Assembly: GCA_041739295.1 (NCBI GenBank)
Contig: JBGSOE010000354.1
Location: 1-23,533, forward strand
DNA from: JAHJQQ01 sp041739295
Lineage (GTDB): Bacteria; Pseudomonadota; Gammaproteobacteria; Thiohalobacterales; Thiohalobacteraceae
Length of the DNA: 23,533 nucleotides
Direction: 5' to 3'
Part shown: positions 15,855 to 23,533 of the stretch, one piece after another
How positions within the stretch are numbered: position 1 is the stretch's first letter
Layout of the letters: every line of letters starts with the position of its first letter
Notes under the pieces: generated by a model
What the model was told of the DNA's origin: nothing
Database searches by the model: none
The model's input: the letters and a program-made list of their open reading frames with translations, nothing else
Made by a program: the position numbers and the translations under genes

Positions 15855-17873
15855 TTACTCCGGCAGCTTAAAGCCAGCTACAGACCGACGCAGATCATTC
15901 GCCAACTCAGTCAAGTTACCAATCGACGCAGCAGTTTCATTGGTACCGGCATTTGACTGGGTCGTAATCTCCTGAATGACGTTCATGGTGTTGGAAATTT
16001 CGCCAGCTGCCTTGGACTGTTGACCGGCAGACGAGGAAATGTTCTCAATCAACTCTGCAAGATGAGCAGACACCTTCACGATTTCCTCAAGAGAGTCACC
16101 GGCATCCTCAGCCAGGCGCGCACCGTTAACCACACCCGCGGTACTCGACTCCATGGAGATAACCGCTTCATTGGTGTCGGTTTGAATCGTCTTCACCAGC
16201 GCCTCAATCTGCTTGGTCGCATTTGAAGAACGCTCTGCAAGACGCTGCACTTCATCGGCAACCACCGCGAAACCGCGACCCGCTTCACCGGCCATGGCCG
16301 CCTGAATGGCCGCGTTCAATGCCAGAATGTTAGTCTGCTCGGCGATGTCGTTAATCAGCTCAACGATGTCACCAATTTCCTGTGAAGATTCACCGAGACG
16401 TTTAATACGCTTCGAAGTTTCCTGAATCTGTTCACGAATTGAGTCCATACCTTCGATAGTACGGCGCACGGCCTTACCACCCTTATTGGCGAATTCCACT
16501 GACTTCTGCGCCACCGCCGCTGATTCTTTCGCGTTCTGCGACACTTCGCTAATGGATACCGCCATTTCGTTAACAGCCGTGCTGGCCGAGGTAATCTCGG
16601 CCGCCTGATGTTCACTGGCTTCAGCCAACTTGATGGCAGTTGACCGGGTCTGTTCTGCAGAGCTGGACACCTGCTCAGACGTTGTATTAATGGTCTCAAC
16701 CACGTCACGCAAGGCGTCGATGGTGAAGTTAACCGAGTCCGAAATGGCGCCGGTAATGTCTTCGGTTACTGTGGCGTACTGAGTCAAGTCACCGTCTGCC
16801 AGATTTCCCATCTCGTCCAGCAGACGCAAAATGGCAGACTGATTACGTTTATTGACCGACTCAGCCGCCTCACGACGTGAATCCGCATCACGTTTCAGTG
16901 CAACACCCAACAACACTAAGAAAGCCAGAGCGATGCCGCCGAACATGTACGCAATTTCATTTCTAACGAAACGCTGTTCAGGAGCGCGCGCATAGGCGTT
17001 CTGCAAGGCAAGGCTTGAAGCAAACAAATCGTCGGACATACGTGCGGTAGTGGTCGCTGCCGCTTGCACACCAAGCAGTTCCTCGGAGTTGTCCAACATC
17101 TCACCAACATAGTCACTCACAGAACTGAACAGCATCGCGATCTCACGCAGTTTGGCTTGGCCTTCTGCATCCTTGATCGCCTCAACGGTATCACCACCTC
17201 GAATCTGTGCTTCCAGAACCTCACCAAACTCGGTGGTGTCTGCCGCGAATTGTTCGGTTGCAGCAGCCGCATCATCACCCGACAGCACCTTATTCAAGTT
17301 GTTCACGATGCGTTGCGACAACATCATCTGGCGACTAGCGATACGGACCTGCTCCTGACCTGCGCTTTTCTTGACCAGGGTCTGCACAACTGATTCATAG
17401 TGCGTGAGGAGTTGCGGCATGAATTCGTTAATGACCGACGCCGTCTCCTTTACCGACAACACAAGCTGTTTGCCGTTGAGCACCGTATTGACGGTGTCAC
17501 TGAACTCGGCCCACTTGGCCTCAGTTTCAGCCAAGGCTTTCTCGGCTTCACCCTTGGTTGGTGGCAGCCCGGTCGCAACGTTACCGCTGCGCAGGTAGCT
17601 CTGAGTCTGACCGAAACGATCGCGATACTTAACAACCTGATCAAACGCTTCTGGATTACCGCTGGAAGCTTCCAACGCGTATTTAGCAATACGCTGTGAC
17701 AGAACCTGCTCTTCGCTGGCGTATCCCGTGTATTCCTTGTCAAATCCGGCGAGTCGACCCATGTACCAAAACACCAAGAACATGATGCCGATTGACACCA
17801 GCAATCCGCCGATTAGAAAACCGACGCTCTTGCTGGCACCTCGTTTAACGGAAGCTTCGTTCGCTGTGCTCAT
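15855..17873 (-). CDS. pilJ: Type IV pilus chemoreceptor PilJ
   Basis: Methyl-accepting receptor of the Pil-Chp system, inner membrane, 672 residues from the ATG at 17873, chosen for its AGGAGA site. It has a membrane helix at about 17-39 and a periplasmic part with two PilJ-type helical modules, each marked by LSQRI (near 58 and 185). A second membrane helix lies at about 308-327 and a HAMP-like segment at about 350-395. The cytoplasmic coiled coil ends in the hairpin tip AAMAGEAGRGFAVVADEVQ near 525-544. The tip variant, with AAMAGEAGRG rather than AARAGEQGRG, is typical of PilJ. Gln/Glu-rich helices flanking it offer methylation sites for PilK and ChpB. No pentapeptide CheR tether is present at the C-terminus, which ends FKLPE. 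Known PilJ receptors sense pilus-related and surface signals. Confidence 0.96.
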   Translation of the reverse strand: MSTANEASVKRGASKSVGFLIGGLLVSIGIMFLVFWYMGRLAGFDKEYTGYASEEQVLSQRIAKYALEASSGNPEAFDQVVKYRDRFGQTQSYLRSGNVATGLPPTKGEAEKALAETEAKWAEFSDTVNTVLNGKQLVLSVKETASVINEFMPQLLTHYESVVQTLVKKSAGQEQVRIASRQMMLSQRIVNNLNKVLSGDDAAAATEQFAADTTEFGEVLEAQIRGGDTVEAIKDAEGQAKLREIAMLFSSVSDYVGEMLDNSEELLGVQAAATTTARMSDDLFASSLALQNAYARAPEQRFVRNEIAYMFGGIALAFLVLLGVALKRDADSRREAAESVNKRNQSAILRLLDEMGNLADGDLTQYATVTEDITGAISDSVNFTIDALRDVVETINTTSEQVSSSAEQTRSTAIKLAEASEHQAAEITSASTAVNEMAVSISEVSQNAKESAAVAQKSVEFANKGGKAVRRTIEGMDSIREQIQETSKRIKRLGESSQEIGDIVELINDIAEQTNILALNAAIQAAMAGEAGRGFAVVADEVQRLAERSSNATKQIEALVKTIQTDTNEAVISMESSTAGVVNGARLAEDAGDSLEEIVKVSAHLAELIENISSSAGQQSKAAGEISNTMNVIQEITTQSNAGTNETAASIGNLTELANDLRRSVAGFKLPE

Positions 17874-17923
17874 CACTCTGTCTCCTGACCTTAAATTGAC
17901 TTCCAAAAACCTTGCGCAAATAG

Positions 17924-17971
17924 CCGACCCAACCTATCCAGTCATCCGACCTTGTTTGCAACCACCCGACC
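17924..17971. repeat. Three CCGACC words about two helical turns apart
   Basis: CCGACC occurs at 17924, 17946 and 17966 (GGTCGG on the transcribed strand), spaced 22 and 20 bp, in the 104-bp gap between pilI and pilJ. The spacing would place the sites on one face of the helix. Whether this is a binding site or chance is unknown; no good promoter is seen with it. Confidence 0.3.
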
Positions 17972-17977
17972 ATCCAT

Positions 17978-18523
17978 TCAGATGGCTGCCTGTAAAAATT
18001 GTGGCGTTTCCGCCAGCTGGCGCATACTGAACACGCCCCAGTGGTCATCACCCACCTGAAATCCGAAATGCAAAAACGGCGCCAACGCAGCATCCGCGCT
18101 GGGCACTTCATCTGTCCGCTGTTCGGGCATGAAGTGCTTCAATCCAAGCACTTCATCGACGACCAGTCCGGTAAATACACCTTTGTGGTTCACCACCAGG
18201 ACACGGCTCTGGCGATTCGGCGCGCAGCTTTGGCCATTCAGATATCCCTGCAGATCCATGATCGGCAGCAGATTGCCGCGCACGTTGGCTATGCCACGTA
18301 CCCAGTCTTTCGAGCCTGGTACCTTGGACATACCCGGATAGGTAAGAATTTCGACCACGTGATCCAAGGGAGCCACCAATCGCAGCCCCCCTAGACGGAA
18401 GCCAATTCCCATCCAATCCTCTTTAATCTCGATCTGTAGCGGCAGCTCATGGGCATATTCGCGGCACAAGGCCTCGAGCTTGCGTAGCGCGGCCATGGGC
18501 GCGCTGTTTTGTGGTTGTGACAT
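17978..18523 (-). CDS. pilI: CheW-like adaptor PilI
   Basis: CheW-domain protein of 181 residues linking PilJ to ChpA. The N-terminal 35 residues are a helical extension; the CheW fold begins around IGFRLGGLRLVAPLDHVVEIL. The marker VRGIANVRGNLLPIMDLQGYL follows, then RVLVVNHKGVFTGLVVDEVLGL, the receptor/kinase-contact strands. Position between pilH and pilJ and the presence of a second CheW protein (ChpC) match the Pseudomonas arrangement. GGGAG lies upstream of the ATG. The 104-bp gap to pilJ is the longest among the later genes of the cluster and contains a spaced CCGACC triplet. The assignment is firm. Confidence 0.94.
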   Translation of the reverse strand: MSQPQNSAPMAALRKLEALCREYAHELPLQIEIKEDWMGIGFRLGGLRLVAPLDHVVEILTYPGMSKVPGSKDWVRGIANVRGNLLPIMDLQGYLNGQSCAPNRQSRVLVVNHKGVFTGLVVDEVLGLKHFMPEQRTDEVPSADAALAPFLHFGFQVGDDHWGVFSMRQLAETPQFLQAAI

Positions 18524-18563
18524 ATCTCAGATCTCCCTAGCGGTATCGAAGTACCAGACCGCT

Positions 18564-18929
18564 TTAACCTCCGAGCGCGCTCTTGATCTTGACGACCAAA
18601 TCGCCTTCAACAACCGGCTTGGTGATATAGTCCTTGGCACCCTGACGCATACCCCAAACGCGATCGGTTTCCTGATCCTTAGTGGTACAGATGATCACGG
18701 GGATCGCAGCGGTATCAGCGCCCTTGGTCAACTGGCGAGTCGCCTGGAAACCGTTCAGGCCTGGCATGACCACATCCATCAGCACCAAGTCAGGCTTCTC
18801 AGCCTTCGCTACTTCCACACCCTCTTCGCCACTGGTGGCGGTCAAGGTTTCATACCCGTTCTTCTCCAGCATGCTTTTGAGCACATGCATTTCGGTCGGG
18901 GAATCGTCAACAATTAATATACGAGCCAT
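18564..18929 (-). CDS. pilH: Response regulator PilH
   Basis: Stand-alone CheY-like receiver, 121 residues, no output domain. It has the acidic pocket Asp8/Asp9 in LIVDDSPTE, phospho-acceptor Asp52 in VLMDVVMPG, the Thr of ICTTKDQ and the Lys of ITKPV. In the Pil-Chp system PilH is a phosphate acceptor from ChpA and is thought to favour pilus retraction or act as a phosphate sink relative to PilG. A strong AAGGAGG ribosome site precedes the ATG. The 158 bp between pilG and pilH contain a small perfect hairpin, CCCGA(CAA)TCGGG at 18988-19000, but no clear terminator; an internal promoter is possible but not recognisable by eye. Confidence 0.95.
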   Translation of the reverse strand: MARILIVDDSPTEMHVLKSMLEKNGYETLTATSGEEGVEVAKAEKPDLVLMDVVMPGLNGFQATRQLTKGADTAAIPVIICTTKDQETDRVWGMRQGAKDYITKPVVEGDLVVKIKSALGG

Positions 18930-19087
18930 GAGTCGCCTCCTTCAGGCTGGCATTGCACCTTGCGGCGCAGACAGCACCACGCTATCGCCCGACAATCGGG
19001 GGAATTCACGTGTTATTACATTACACATTATCCAAACCGGCCTACACGGCCTGTCCCTAGATCTATAGTCAACGCAGACCGATCTAT

Positions 19088-19510
19088 TTAGCTGCGTTGC
19101 ACATGGCGCTTGATCGCGCCCAGCAATTCCTCTTTAGCAAAGGGCTTGGTCAGATACTGCTCCGAGCCCACGATCCGTCCGCGCGCACGATCAAACAACC
19201 CATCCTTAGACGACAGCATGATTACCGGCGTGTTTTTAAAAGTTTGATTGTGTTTGATTAGGGCACAGGTCTGATAGCCGTCGAGTCGCGGCATCATGAT
19301 GTCAACGAAAATGATGTCAGGGCGATGATCGGCGATCATCGCCAGAGCCTCAAAGCCATCTGTTGCGGTGAATACCTCGCAACCAGCCTTTTTCAAGAGC
19401 GTCTCGGCGGTGCGTCGAATTGTCTTGGAGTCATCAATCACCATGACTTTCAGTCCGGCGACTCCGTCATCATTCTGGCTCTGTTCCAGAGCATCCTCTG
19501 CCAGTGACAT
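19088..19510 (-). CDS. pilG: Response regulator PilG
   Basis: CheY-like receiver, first gene of the Pil-Chp cluster. It has VMVIDDSKTIRRTAETLLKKAG with the acidic pair, the phospho-acceptor in FVDIMMPRLDGYQTCALIK, LSSKDGLFDRARGRIVGSEQYLTKPF with the conserved Lys, and a short C-terminal helix. The wording SKTIRRTAETLLKKAG and IVGSEQYLTKPF is close to Pseudomonas PilG. PilG promotes pilus extension in that organism. Two starts are possible: ATG 19540 (150 aa, no ribosome site) or ATG 19510 (140 aa, GGAAG about 5 nt upstream). I chose the latter, also nearer the known length of about 135. It is divergent from gshA, an arrangement resembling Pseudomonas, where gshB adjoins pilG. Confidence 0.93.
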   Translation of the reverse strand: MSLAEDALEQSQNDDGVAGLKVMVIDDSKTIRRTAETLLKKAGCEVFTATDGFEALAMIADHRPDIIFVDIMMPRLDGYQTCALIKHNQTFKNTPVIMLSSKDGLFDRARGRIVGSEQYLTKPFAKEELLGAIKRHVQRS

Positions 19511-19763
19511 ATCCGCTTCCGATGATAAAATATTTTGCATAACGGCAAGTTATCTCTTACTGTTAGCACAGCCGCTGGGTCGATTCCATAACCCACGATG
19601 CGCCAATTTTTTTACGCCTATTAAAGCTTCGGGTGAATCCATTCCCCGCGCGACCCTTGCCGGTAACCCTCCAGCTACCAAGAGGTTAGCCCCTACTAAC
19701 CAATTTACTTTAGTATGGACAGCAACCCCGTTCCCTCTTAGCGTCTTAAACACAGCAAACTTT
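19511..19763. promoter_or_regulatory. Divergent pilG / gshA control region
   Basis: About 250 bp that should hold promoters for both operons. I see no strong -35/-10 pair on either strand. A perfect inverted repeat GGTTAG (19684-19689), 6-nt spacer, CTAACC (19696-19701) lies about 60-80 bp upstream of gshA and could be an operator. A TAGTAT box at 19711-19716 is a possible -10 for gshA without a matching -35. Confidence 0.35.
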
Positions 19764-21074
19764 ATGCCTGCCGAACATTTGCACGCGGTTCCACACCTAA
19801 CGACTGCACTCACCGGTCCCCTGCAACAGATTGAAACGCAGCTGTTGACCGAACAGGCGCGTATCGAAACTTGGCTGCGCGCGGAATGGCGAAAAACGCC
19901 CGCGCCACTCTACACCTCTGTTGATCTACGTAACGCCGGTTTCAAACTTGCACCGGTAGATACCAACCTGTTCCCGGCCGGTTTCAACAATCTCAATCCT
20001 GCCTTCCTGCCACTCTGCGTTCTGGCCATGCAGACCAAGATTGAGCAGTTATGCGAGACGGCAAGCAATATCCTGCTGATCCCGGAGGATCACAGCCGTA
20101 ACCTGTTTTACCTGGAAAGCCTAGCCACGTTACGTGACATCATTCTCAAAGCGGGCTATCAGGTACGCATCGGTTCGCTGCGTCCCGACATTACGGCGCC
20201 CGAACAGGTCGCGCTGCCGTCTGGGCGCTATATACGGCTGGAACCTCTTATCAAACGCGGCCGGCGTGTCGGCGTTGCGGACTACGACGCCTGCCTGGTG
20301 ATCCTTAACAACGACCTTATCAGTGGCATCCCTGAGCAGCTACACGACATTGAGCAGCATATTGTGCCACCGCCTGGACTGGGCTGGTCTAGCCGACTCA
20401 AATCCGGTCACTTCAAGCATTTCAACAATGTCGCCAGCGAATTCGCCAAATTACTCGGCATCGACCCCTGGCTCATCAACCCGCTGTTCCGCAACTGCGG
20501 CGAACTGGATTTCAAAAAGCGCGAGGGTGAGGACTGCCTAGTGCGCAATGTAGAAGCATTGTTGGAAAGCGTGCAGAAGAAATACGATGAATACGGTATC
20601 GACAAACCGCCGTTCGTCGTTATCAAGGCCGATGCCGGTACCTATGGCATGGGTATCATTTCGGTGAGCAGCGTCGAAGAGGTCCAGAGCCTCAATCGTA
20701 AGCAACGCAGTAAAATGGCCTCCATGAAGGGAGGCGCCAGTGTCAGCAAGGTCATCCTGCAAGAAGGCGTGTACACCTTCGAGACCTGTGGCGCGCAGGC
20801 GGCGGTCGCCGAACCCGTGGTGTACATGATCGACCATTTCGTAGTGGGTGGTTTCTACCGCGTGCACACTGGGCGCGGCATCAATGAAAATCTGAATGCG
20901 CCTGGCATGCATTTCGAGCCGCTGGCCTTCGTCGAATCCTGCAACACGCCTGACCGCACCCGCGAACCGGACGCCGAGCCGAACCGCTTCTATGCTTACG
21001 GTGTGCTCGCCCGCTTGGCATTGCTGGCGGCCGCGCGCGAACTAGCCGAACACAATGACGCGGATGAACCGTAA
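19764..21074 (+). CDS. gshA: Glutamate-cysteine ligase (Acidithiobacillus-type)
   Basis: First, rate-setting step of glutathione synthesis: ATP-dependent joining of cysteine to the gamma-carboxyl of glutamate. The 436-residue protein is not of the E. coli or plant type. It matches what I know as the third proteobacterial family, defined from Acidithiobacillus ferrooxidans: VPHLTTALTGPLQ at the N-terminus, DLRNAGFKLAPVDTNLFPAGFNNL, and the ATP-binding stretch FVVIKADAGTYGMGI near 285. VILQEGV and the segment VYMIDHFVVGGFYRVH follow. The ATG at 19764 is used because the family N-terminus begins just after it. There is no obvious ribosome site, and the open frame upstream has non-coding character. 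It is followed after 3 bp by gshB, forming an operon. Confidence 0.93.
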   Translation: MPAEHLHAVPHLTTALTGPLQQIETQLLTEQARIETWLRAEWRKTPAPLYTSVDLRNAGFKLAPVDTNLFPAGFNNLNPAFLPLCVLAMQTKIEQLCETASNILLIPEDHSRNLFYLESLATLRDIILKAGYQVRIGSLRPDITAPEQVALPSGRYIRLEPLIKRGRRVGVADYDACLVILNNDLISGIPEQLHDIEQHIVPPPGLGWSSRLKSGHFKHFNNVASEFAKLLGIDPWLINPLFRNCGELDFKKREGEDCLVRNVEALLESVQKKYDEYGIDKPPFVVIKADAGTYGMGIISVSSVEEVQSLNRKQRSKMASMKGGASVSKVILQEGVYTFETCGAQAAVAEPVVYMIDHFVVGGFYRVHTGRGINENLNAPGMHFEPLAFVESCNTPDRTREPDAEPNRFYAYGVLARLALLAAARELAEHNDADEP

Positions 21075-21077
21075 ACA

Positions 21078-22028
21078 ATGATCCGCCTTGGCATCCTCAT
21101 GGACCCCATCGAGTCCATCAACATTAAGAAAGACAGCAGCTTCGCCATGCTGCTGGCCGCGCAGAAACGCGGCTGGGAGCTTCTATATATGGAACAGTCT
21201 GATCTGTTCCTGCGCGACGGTCGCGTCTATGCCCAGGTGCAGCAGCTGCACGTCATAGACGACCCGCAGCACTGGTACGATCTGGAAGCGGAGCATATTG
21301 AACCGCTGGACCGCATCGACATCCTGCTCATGCGCAAAGATCCGCCGCTGAACATGGAATTCATGTACACCACCTATCTGCTGGAGCGTGCCGAGGTCGC
21401 GGGTACGTTGGTGGTCAACAAACCCGCAAGTCTGCGCGACTGCAACGAGAAGCTCTATACCGCCTGGTTCACCGACTGCTGCGCACCCACACTGGTGTCG
21501 CGCCAAGCACGTCAGTTCCGTGATTTTCTGAACGAGCACGGCGATATCATTCTGAAACCCCTGGATGGCATGGGTGGCGCATCGATCTTCCGCGTCCAGC
21601 AGGGCGACTCAAACACCAGCGTGATCCTGGAAACGCTGACTGATCACGGCCGACACTATGCAATGGCTCAGCGCTTCATCCCGGAGATCAGTGCCGGTGA
21701 CAAACGCATCCTGATGATCGACGGCGAACCCGTGCCTTATGCCTTGGCGCGTATTCCCGCACCCGGTGAGGCGCGCGGCAATCTCGCCGCCGGCGGTCGT
21801 GGTGAGGGTGTGGAACTGTCCGCGCGTGATCGTTGGATCTGTGAACAGGTCGGTCCGGCATTGCGCGCCAAGGGTTTATATTTTGTCGGCCTGGATGTCA
21901 TTGGCGACTATCTCACCGAGATCAACGTGACCAGCCCGACCTGCATCCGCGAACTCGATAAACTCTATGGCCTGGATATCGCCGGGCAATTGATGGACTG
22001 CCTTGCGGCAAAACTTCGACCACATTAA
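21078..22028 (+). CDS. gshB: Glutathione synthetase
   Basis: ATP-grasp enzyme adding glycine to gamma-glutamylcysteine to finish glutathione; cytoplasmic tetramer in E. coli. Its 316 residues equal the family length. It shows MIRLGILMDPIESINIKKDSS at the N-terminus, LLMRKDPPLNMEFMYTTYLLE, and NKPASLRDCNEKLY. The ATP-grasp glycine loop ILKPLDGMGGASIF lies near 155-168, and ARIPAPGEARGNLAAGGRG and EINVTSPTCIREL, the metal and glycine-site motifs, follow. It lies 3 bp after gshA and 6 bp before apbE, so translation is likely coupled. All key motifs are intact. A gshB gene next to pilG is also found in Pseudomonas. Confidence 0.97.
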   Translation: MIRLGILMDPIESINIKKDSSFAMLLAAQKRGWELLYMEQSDLFLRDGRVYAQVQQLHVIDDPQHWYDLEAEHIEPLDRIDILLMRKDPPLNMEFMYTTYLLERAEVAGTLVVNKPASLRDCNEKLYTAWFTDCCAPTLVSRQARQFRDFLNEHGDIILKPLDGMGGASIFRVQQGDSNTSVILETLTDHGRHYAMAQRFIPEISAGDKRILMIDGEPVPYALARIPAPGEARGNLAAGGRGEGVELSARDRWICEQVGPALRAKGLYFVGLDVIGDYLTEINVTSPTCIRELDKLYGLDIAGQLMDCLAAKLRPH

Positions 22029-22034
22029 ACGCTG

Positions 22035-23078
22035 ATGCATCGCTACATAAAACATTTGGCACTCATCTTCGTTGCGCTCCTCATCGGCGCCTGTAGCCGC
22101 CCACAACCGGGTGTACAGGAACAGCAGTTCGTTGCCTTCGGCACACTCATCAGCGTCACGCTCTACGATGTCGATACAACACAGGCACAAGACTCCTTTC
22201 AGAAACTCGAGCAGTATTTCAATCAACTGCACCATGACTGGCATGCCTGGGAACCGGGGCCGCTCGTCGATATCAATACTGCACTCGCCACACAGGGCAC
22301 GGCCGAGGTGCCCGCTGTAATCCTACCGTTACTCGCACCGGCACAACGGCTGTCGCTGGCCAGCGGCAGCCTGTTCAATCCAGCCATGGGTGGACTGTTC
22401 GCCCTGTGGGGATTCCAGAGTGACGATCCTCCACGCGTGCCGCCTGCGGATTCGGCAATCAAAAACCTATTGGCACTGCATCCCAGCATGGCGGATCTAC
22501 AGCTGAACGGCACATCGCTAAGTACTACCAATCGTGCCGTCAAACTCGACTTCGGCGCCTTCGCCAAAGGCTATGCCGCACAACTCGGTTGCGAGTTTCT
22601 GCACAAGCTTGGCATCGACAATGCCATTGTCGCGGTCGCCGGTGACATCCATGTAATTGGTAATCGCGGAACACGCGCCTGGCGCGTCGGTATTCGCAAC
22701 CCGCGTACGCCCGGCATCATCGCCTCCACCGAACTGCGCGATGGTGAGAGCATCTCCACCTCCGGCGACTATGAGCGCTACTTCGATTATGATGGCACTC
22801 GCTATCACCACCTGCTCGATCCGCGTAGCGGCTATCCTGCGCGCGGCGCGATATCGGTGACCGTCATCAACAACGATGGTGCCGCCGCCGATGCCAGCGC
22901 ATCTGCCTTATTCATCGCTGGCGCAGAGCGTTGGACTGAAGTTGCTAAGGACATGGGTATTGAACAGGCCATGCTGATCGATTCGCAAGGTGAGGTACAT
23001 CTCTCACCCGCCATGGCCGCGCGGCTTCACATCGAAACCGAACCCGCGCCGAAGCTACTGATTCAGGAATTGCCTTGA
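22035..23078 (+). CDS. apbE: FAD:protein FMN transferase (ApbE), lipoprotein
   Basis: Transfers FMN from FAD to Thr/Ser of extracytoplasmic redox proteins such as NqrB/C or RnfD/G subunits. The protein has 347 residues with a lipoprotein signal: MHRYIKHL, hydrophobic core, lipobox LIGAC, so Cys20 is the lipid anchor and the enzyme faces the periplasm. Family motifs are FGTLISVTLYD, FNPAMGGLFALWGF, LDFGAFAKGYAAQ (usually GGIAKG), GESISTSGDYERYF, HHLLDPRSGYPA, and the metal site NDGAAADASASALFIAG. The VAVAGDIHVIG segment has Ala where many homologues have Gly. It follows gshB by 6 bp and overlaps the next gene by one base (TGATG). Its target protein is not in the window. Confidence 0.95.
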   Translation: MHRYIKHLALIFVALLIGACSRPQPGVQEQQFVAFGTLISVTLYDVDTTQAQDSFQKLEQYFNQLHHDWHAWEPGPLVDINTALATQGTAEVPAVILPLLAPAQRLSLASGSLFNPAMGGLFALWGFQSDDPPRVPPADSAIKNLLALHPSMADLQLNGTSLSTTNRAVKLDFGAFAKGYAAQLGCEFLHKLGIDNAIVAVAGDIHVIGNRGTRAWRVGIRNPRTPGIIASTELRDGESISTSGDYERYFDYDGTRYHHLLDPRSGYPARGAISVTVINNDGAAADASASALFIAGAERWTEVAKDMGIEQAMLIDSQGEVHLSPAMAARLHIETEPAPKLLIQELP

Positions 23079-23449
23079 TGCGTGATTGGCTGACCAGGGC
23101 CGATATGCTGCTGCTTGTGTTCGTCATGGTCTTGATTGGTTGGCTGTATGTCACCATCTGGGGCGCCGACACTGCCGCGCTGGAGGTTGAAATATGGAGT
23201 CGTGGTGAACGCATAGAGATCCTGCCTTTGGCGGAAGACCGGCAACTCACAGTTACCGGCGTACTCGGTGATAGCCACATCGAAATCAAACATGCCGAGG
23301 CGCGCTTTGTAGATTCTCCCTGCTCGAACAAGTTATGCGTCTTACACGGCTGGCTGCAACATGCCGGCGAGACCACCGCCTGCCTGCCGAACCAAGTCAG
23401 TCTGCGCATCCTTGGACGTGATCCGCGCTATGACGCGATTAATTTTTAA
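23078..23449 (+). CDS. NusG domain II membrane-anchored protein
   Basis: Protein of 123 residues with one N-terminal membrane helix (about 9-30, LLLVFVMVLIGWLYVTIW), then a beta-rich domain of the NusG-domain-II type, not a transcription factor NusG. Typical signature: Cys82 and Cys87 in SPCSNKLC, a Gly-Trp turn, Cys102 followed by LPNQVSLRI. Topology should place the domain outside the cytoplasm. The ATG at 23078 overlaps the apbE stop and has AGGAA upstream; the TTG three bases earlier is not needed. Such proteins are often found beside apbE and transporter or Rnf-type genes, suggesting a part in extracytoplasmic flavoprotein assembly, but the molecular role is unknown. The gene is complete and ends 4 bp before an inverted repeat. 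Confidence 0.88.
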   Translation: MRDWLTRADMLLLVFVMVLIGWLYVTIWGADTAALEVEIWSRGERIEILPLAEDRQLTVTGVLGDSHIEIKHAEARFVDSPCSNKLCVLHGWLQHAGETTACLPNQVSLRILGRDPRYDAINF

Positions 23450-23452
23450 TTC

Positions 23453-23533
23453 AGGGGCGAGGTGCTAGGTTCTAGGGCCGAGGAAAACCCGCGCACATCC
23501 ACCCTCGGCCCTAGAACCTAGCACCTCGCCCCT
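23453..23533. repeat. Perfect 31-bp inverted repeat with 7-nt period
   Basis: Arms 23453-23483 and 23503-23533 are exact reverse complements around a 19-nt spacer. The right arm ends at the window edge, so the element may be longer. The left arm is a heptad array: AGG at 23453, 23460, 23467, 23474 and 23481, exactly 7 nt apart. There is no T-tract, so use as an intrinsic terminator is doubtful, though it directly follows the last gene of the gsh-apbE operon. Confidence 0.85.

Noticed and set aside
19715..19741. Eight-codon open frame before gshA as a leader peptide
   Set aside because: No ribosome site, no regulatory codon run and no attenuator hairpin after it.
19368..19763. Upstream extension of gshA reading back into pilG
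   Set aside because: It runs antisense through pilG, and the family N-terminus begins just after 19764.

Overview
The window looks like part of the chromosome of a gammaproteobacterium with moderate-to-high GC. Evidence: a complete pilGHIJK-chpABC cluster in the order known from Pseudomonas aeruginosa, with glutathione synthesis genes divergent from pilG; an SAH riboswitch before ahcY; and a Thiobacillus/Acidithiobacillus-type gshA. The genus cannot be fixed by eye. No phage, plasmid, IS, CRISPR, tRNA or rRNA was recognised.

Layout. (1) 1-968, minus: N-terminal half of transketolase, cut by the window edge, followed by a 380-bp stretch without a convincing gene. (2) 1349-2348, minus: a tight pair made of a thioredoxin-fold protein and an unrecognised 142-residue protein, divergent from metK. 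(3) 2521-7165, plus: metK, SAH riboswitch-ahcY, metF and rsmE. The first three are the activated-methyl and one-carbon genes: SAM synthesis, SAH removal and methyl-THF supply. (4) 7224-7264: a strong bidirectional terminator. (5) 7289-19510, minus: the Pil-Chp chemosensory system. It comprises two response regulators (PilG, PilH), two CheW-like adaptors (PilI, ChpC), the receptor PilJ, the methyltransferase PilK, the 2019-residue hybrid kinase ChpA and the methylesterase ChpB. In relatives it controls type IV pilus twitching and surface sensing. (6) 19764-23449, plus: gshA, gshB, a lipoprotein ApbE flavin transferase and a NusG-domain-II membrane-anchored protein in a tightly packed operon.

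The least ordinary material is intergenic. Three elements (3692-3779, 5327-5530, 23453-23533) share one architecture: a short word repeated with a fixed 7- or 8-9-nt period, laid out as a long inverted repeat. Two of them bracket ahcY. One may supply the promoter region of the riboswitch and the other forms the translation start region of metF. Inside ChpA, the acidic linkers carry recurrent Asp-Pro-Phe words, and two of its six Hpt-like modules appear to have Asn in place of the phospho-accepting His. I found no clear new multi-gene system; the repeat families are the best candidates for further work.
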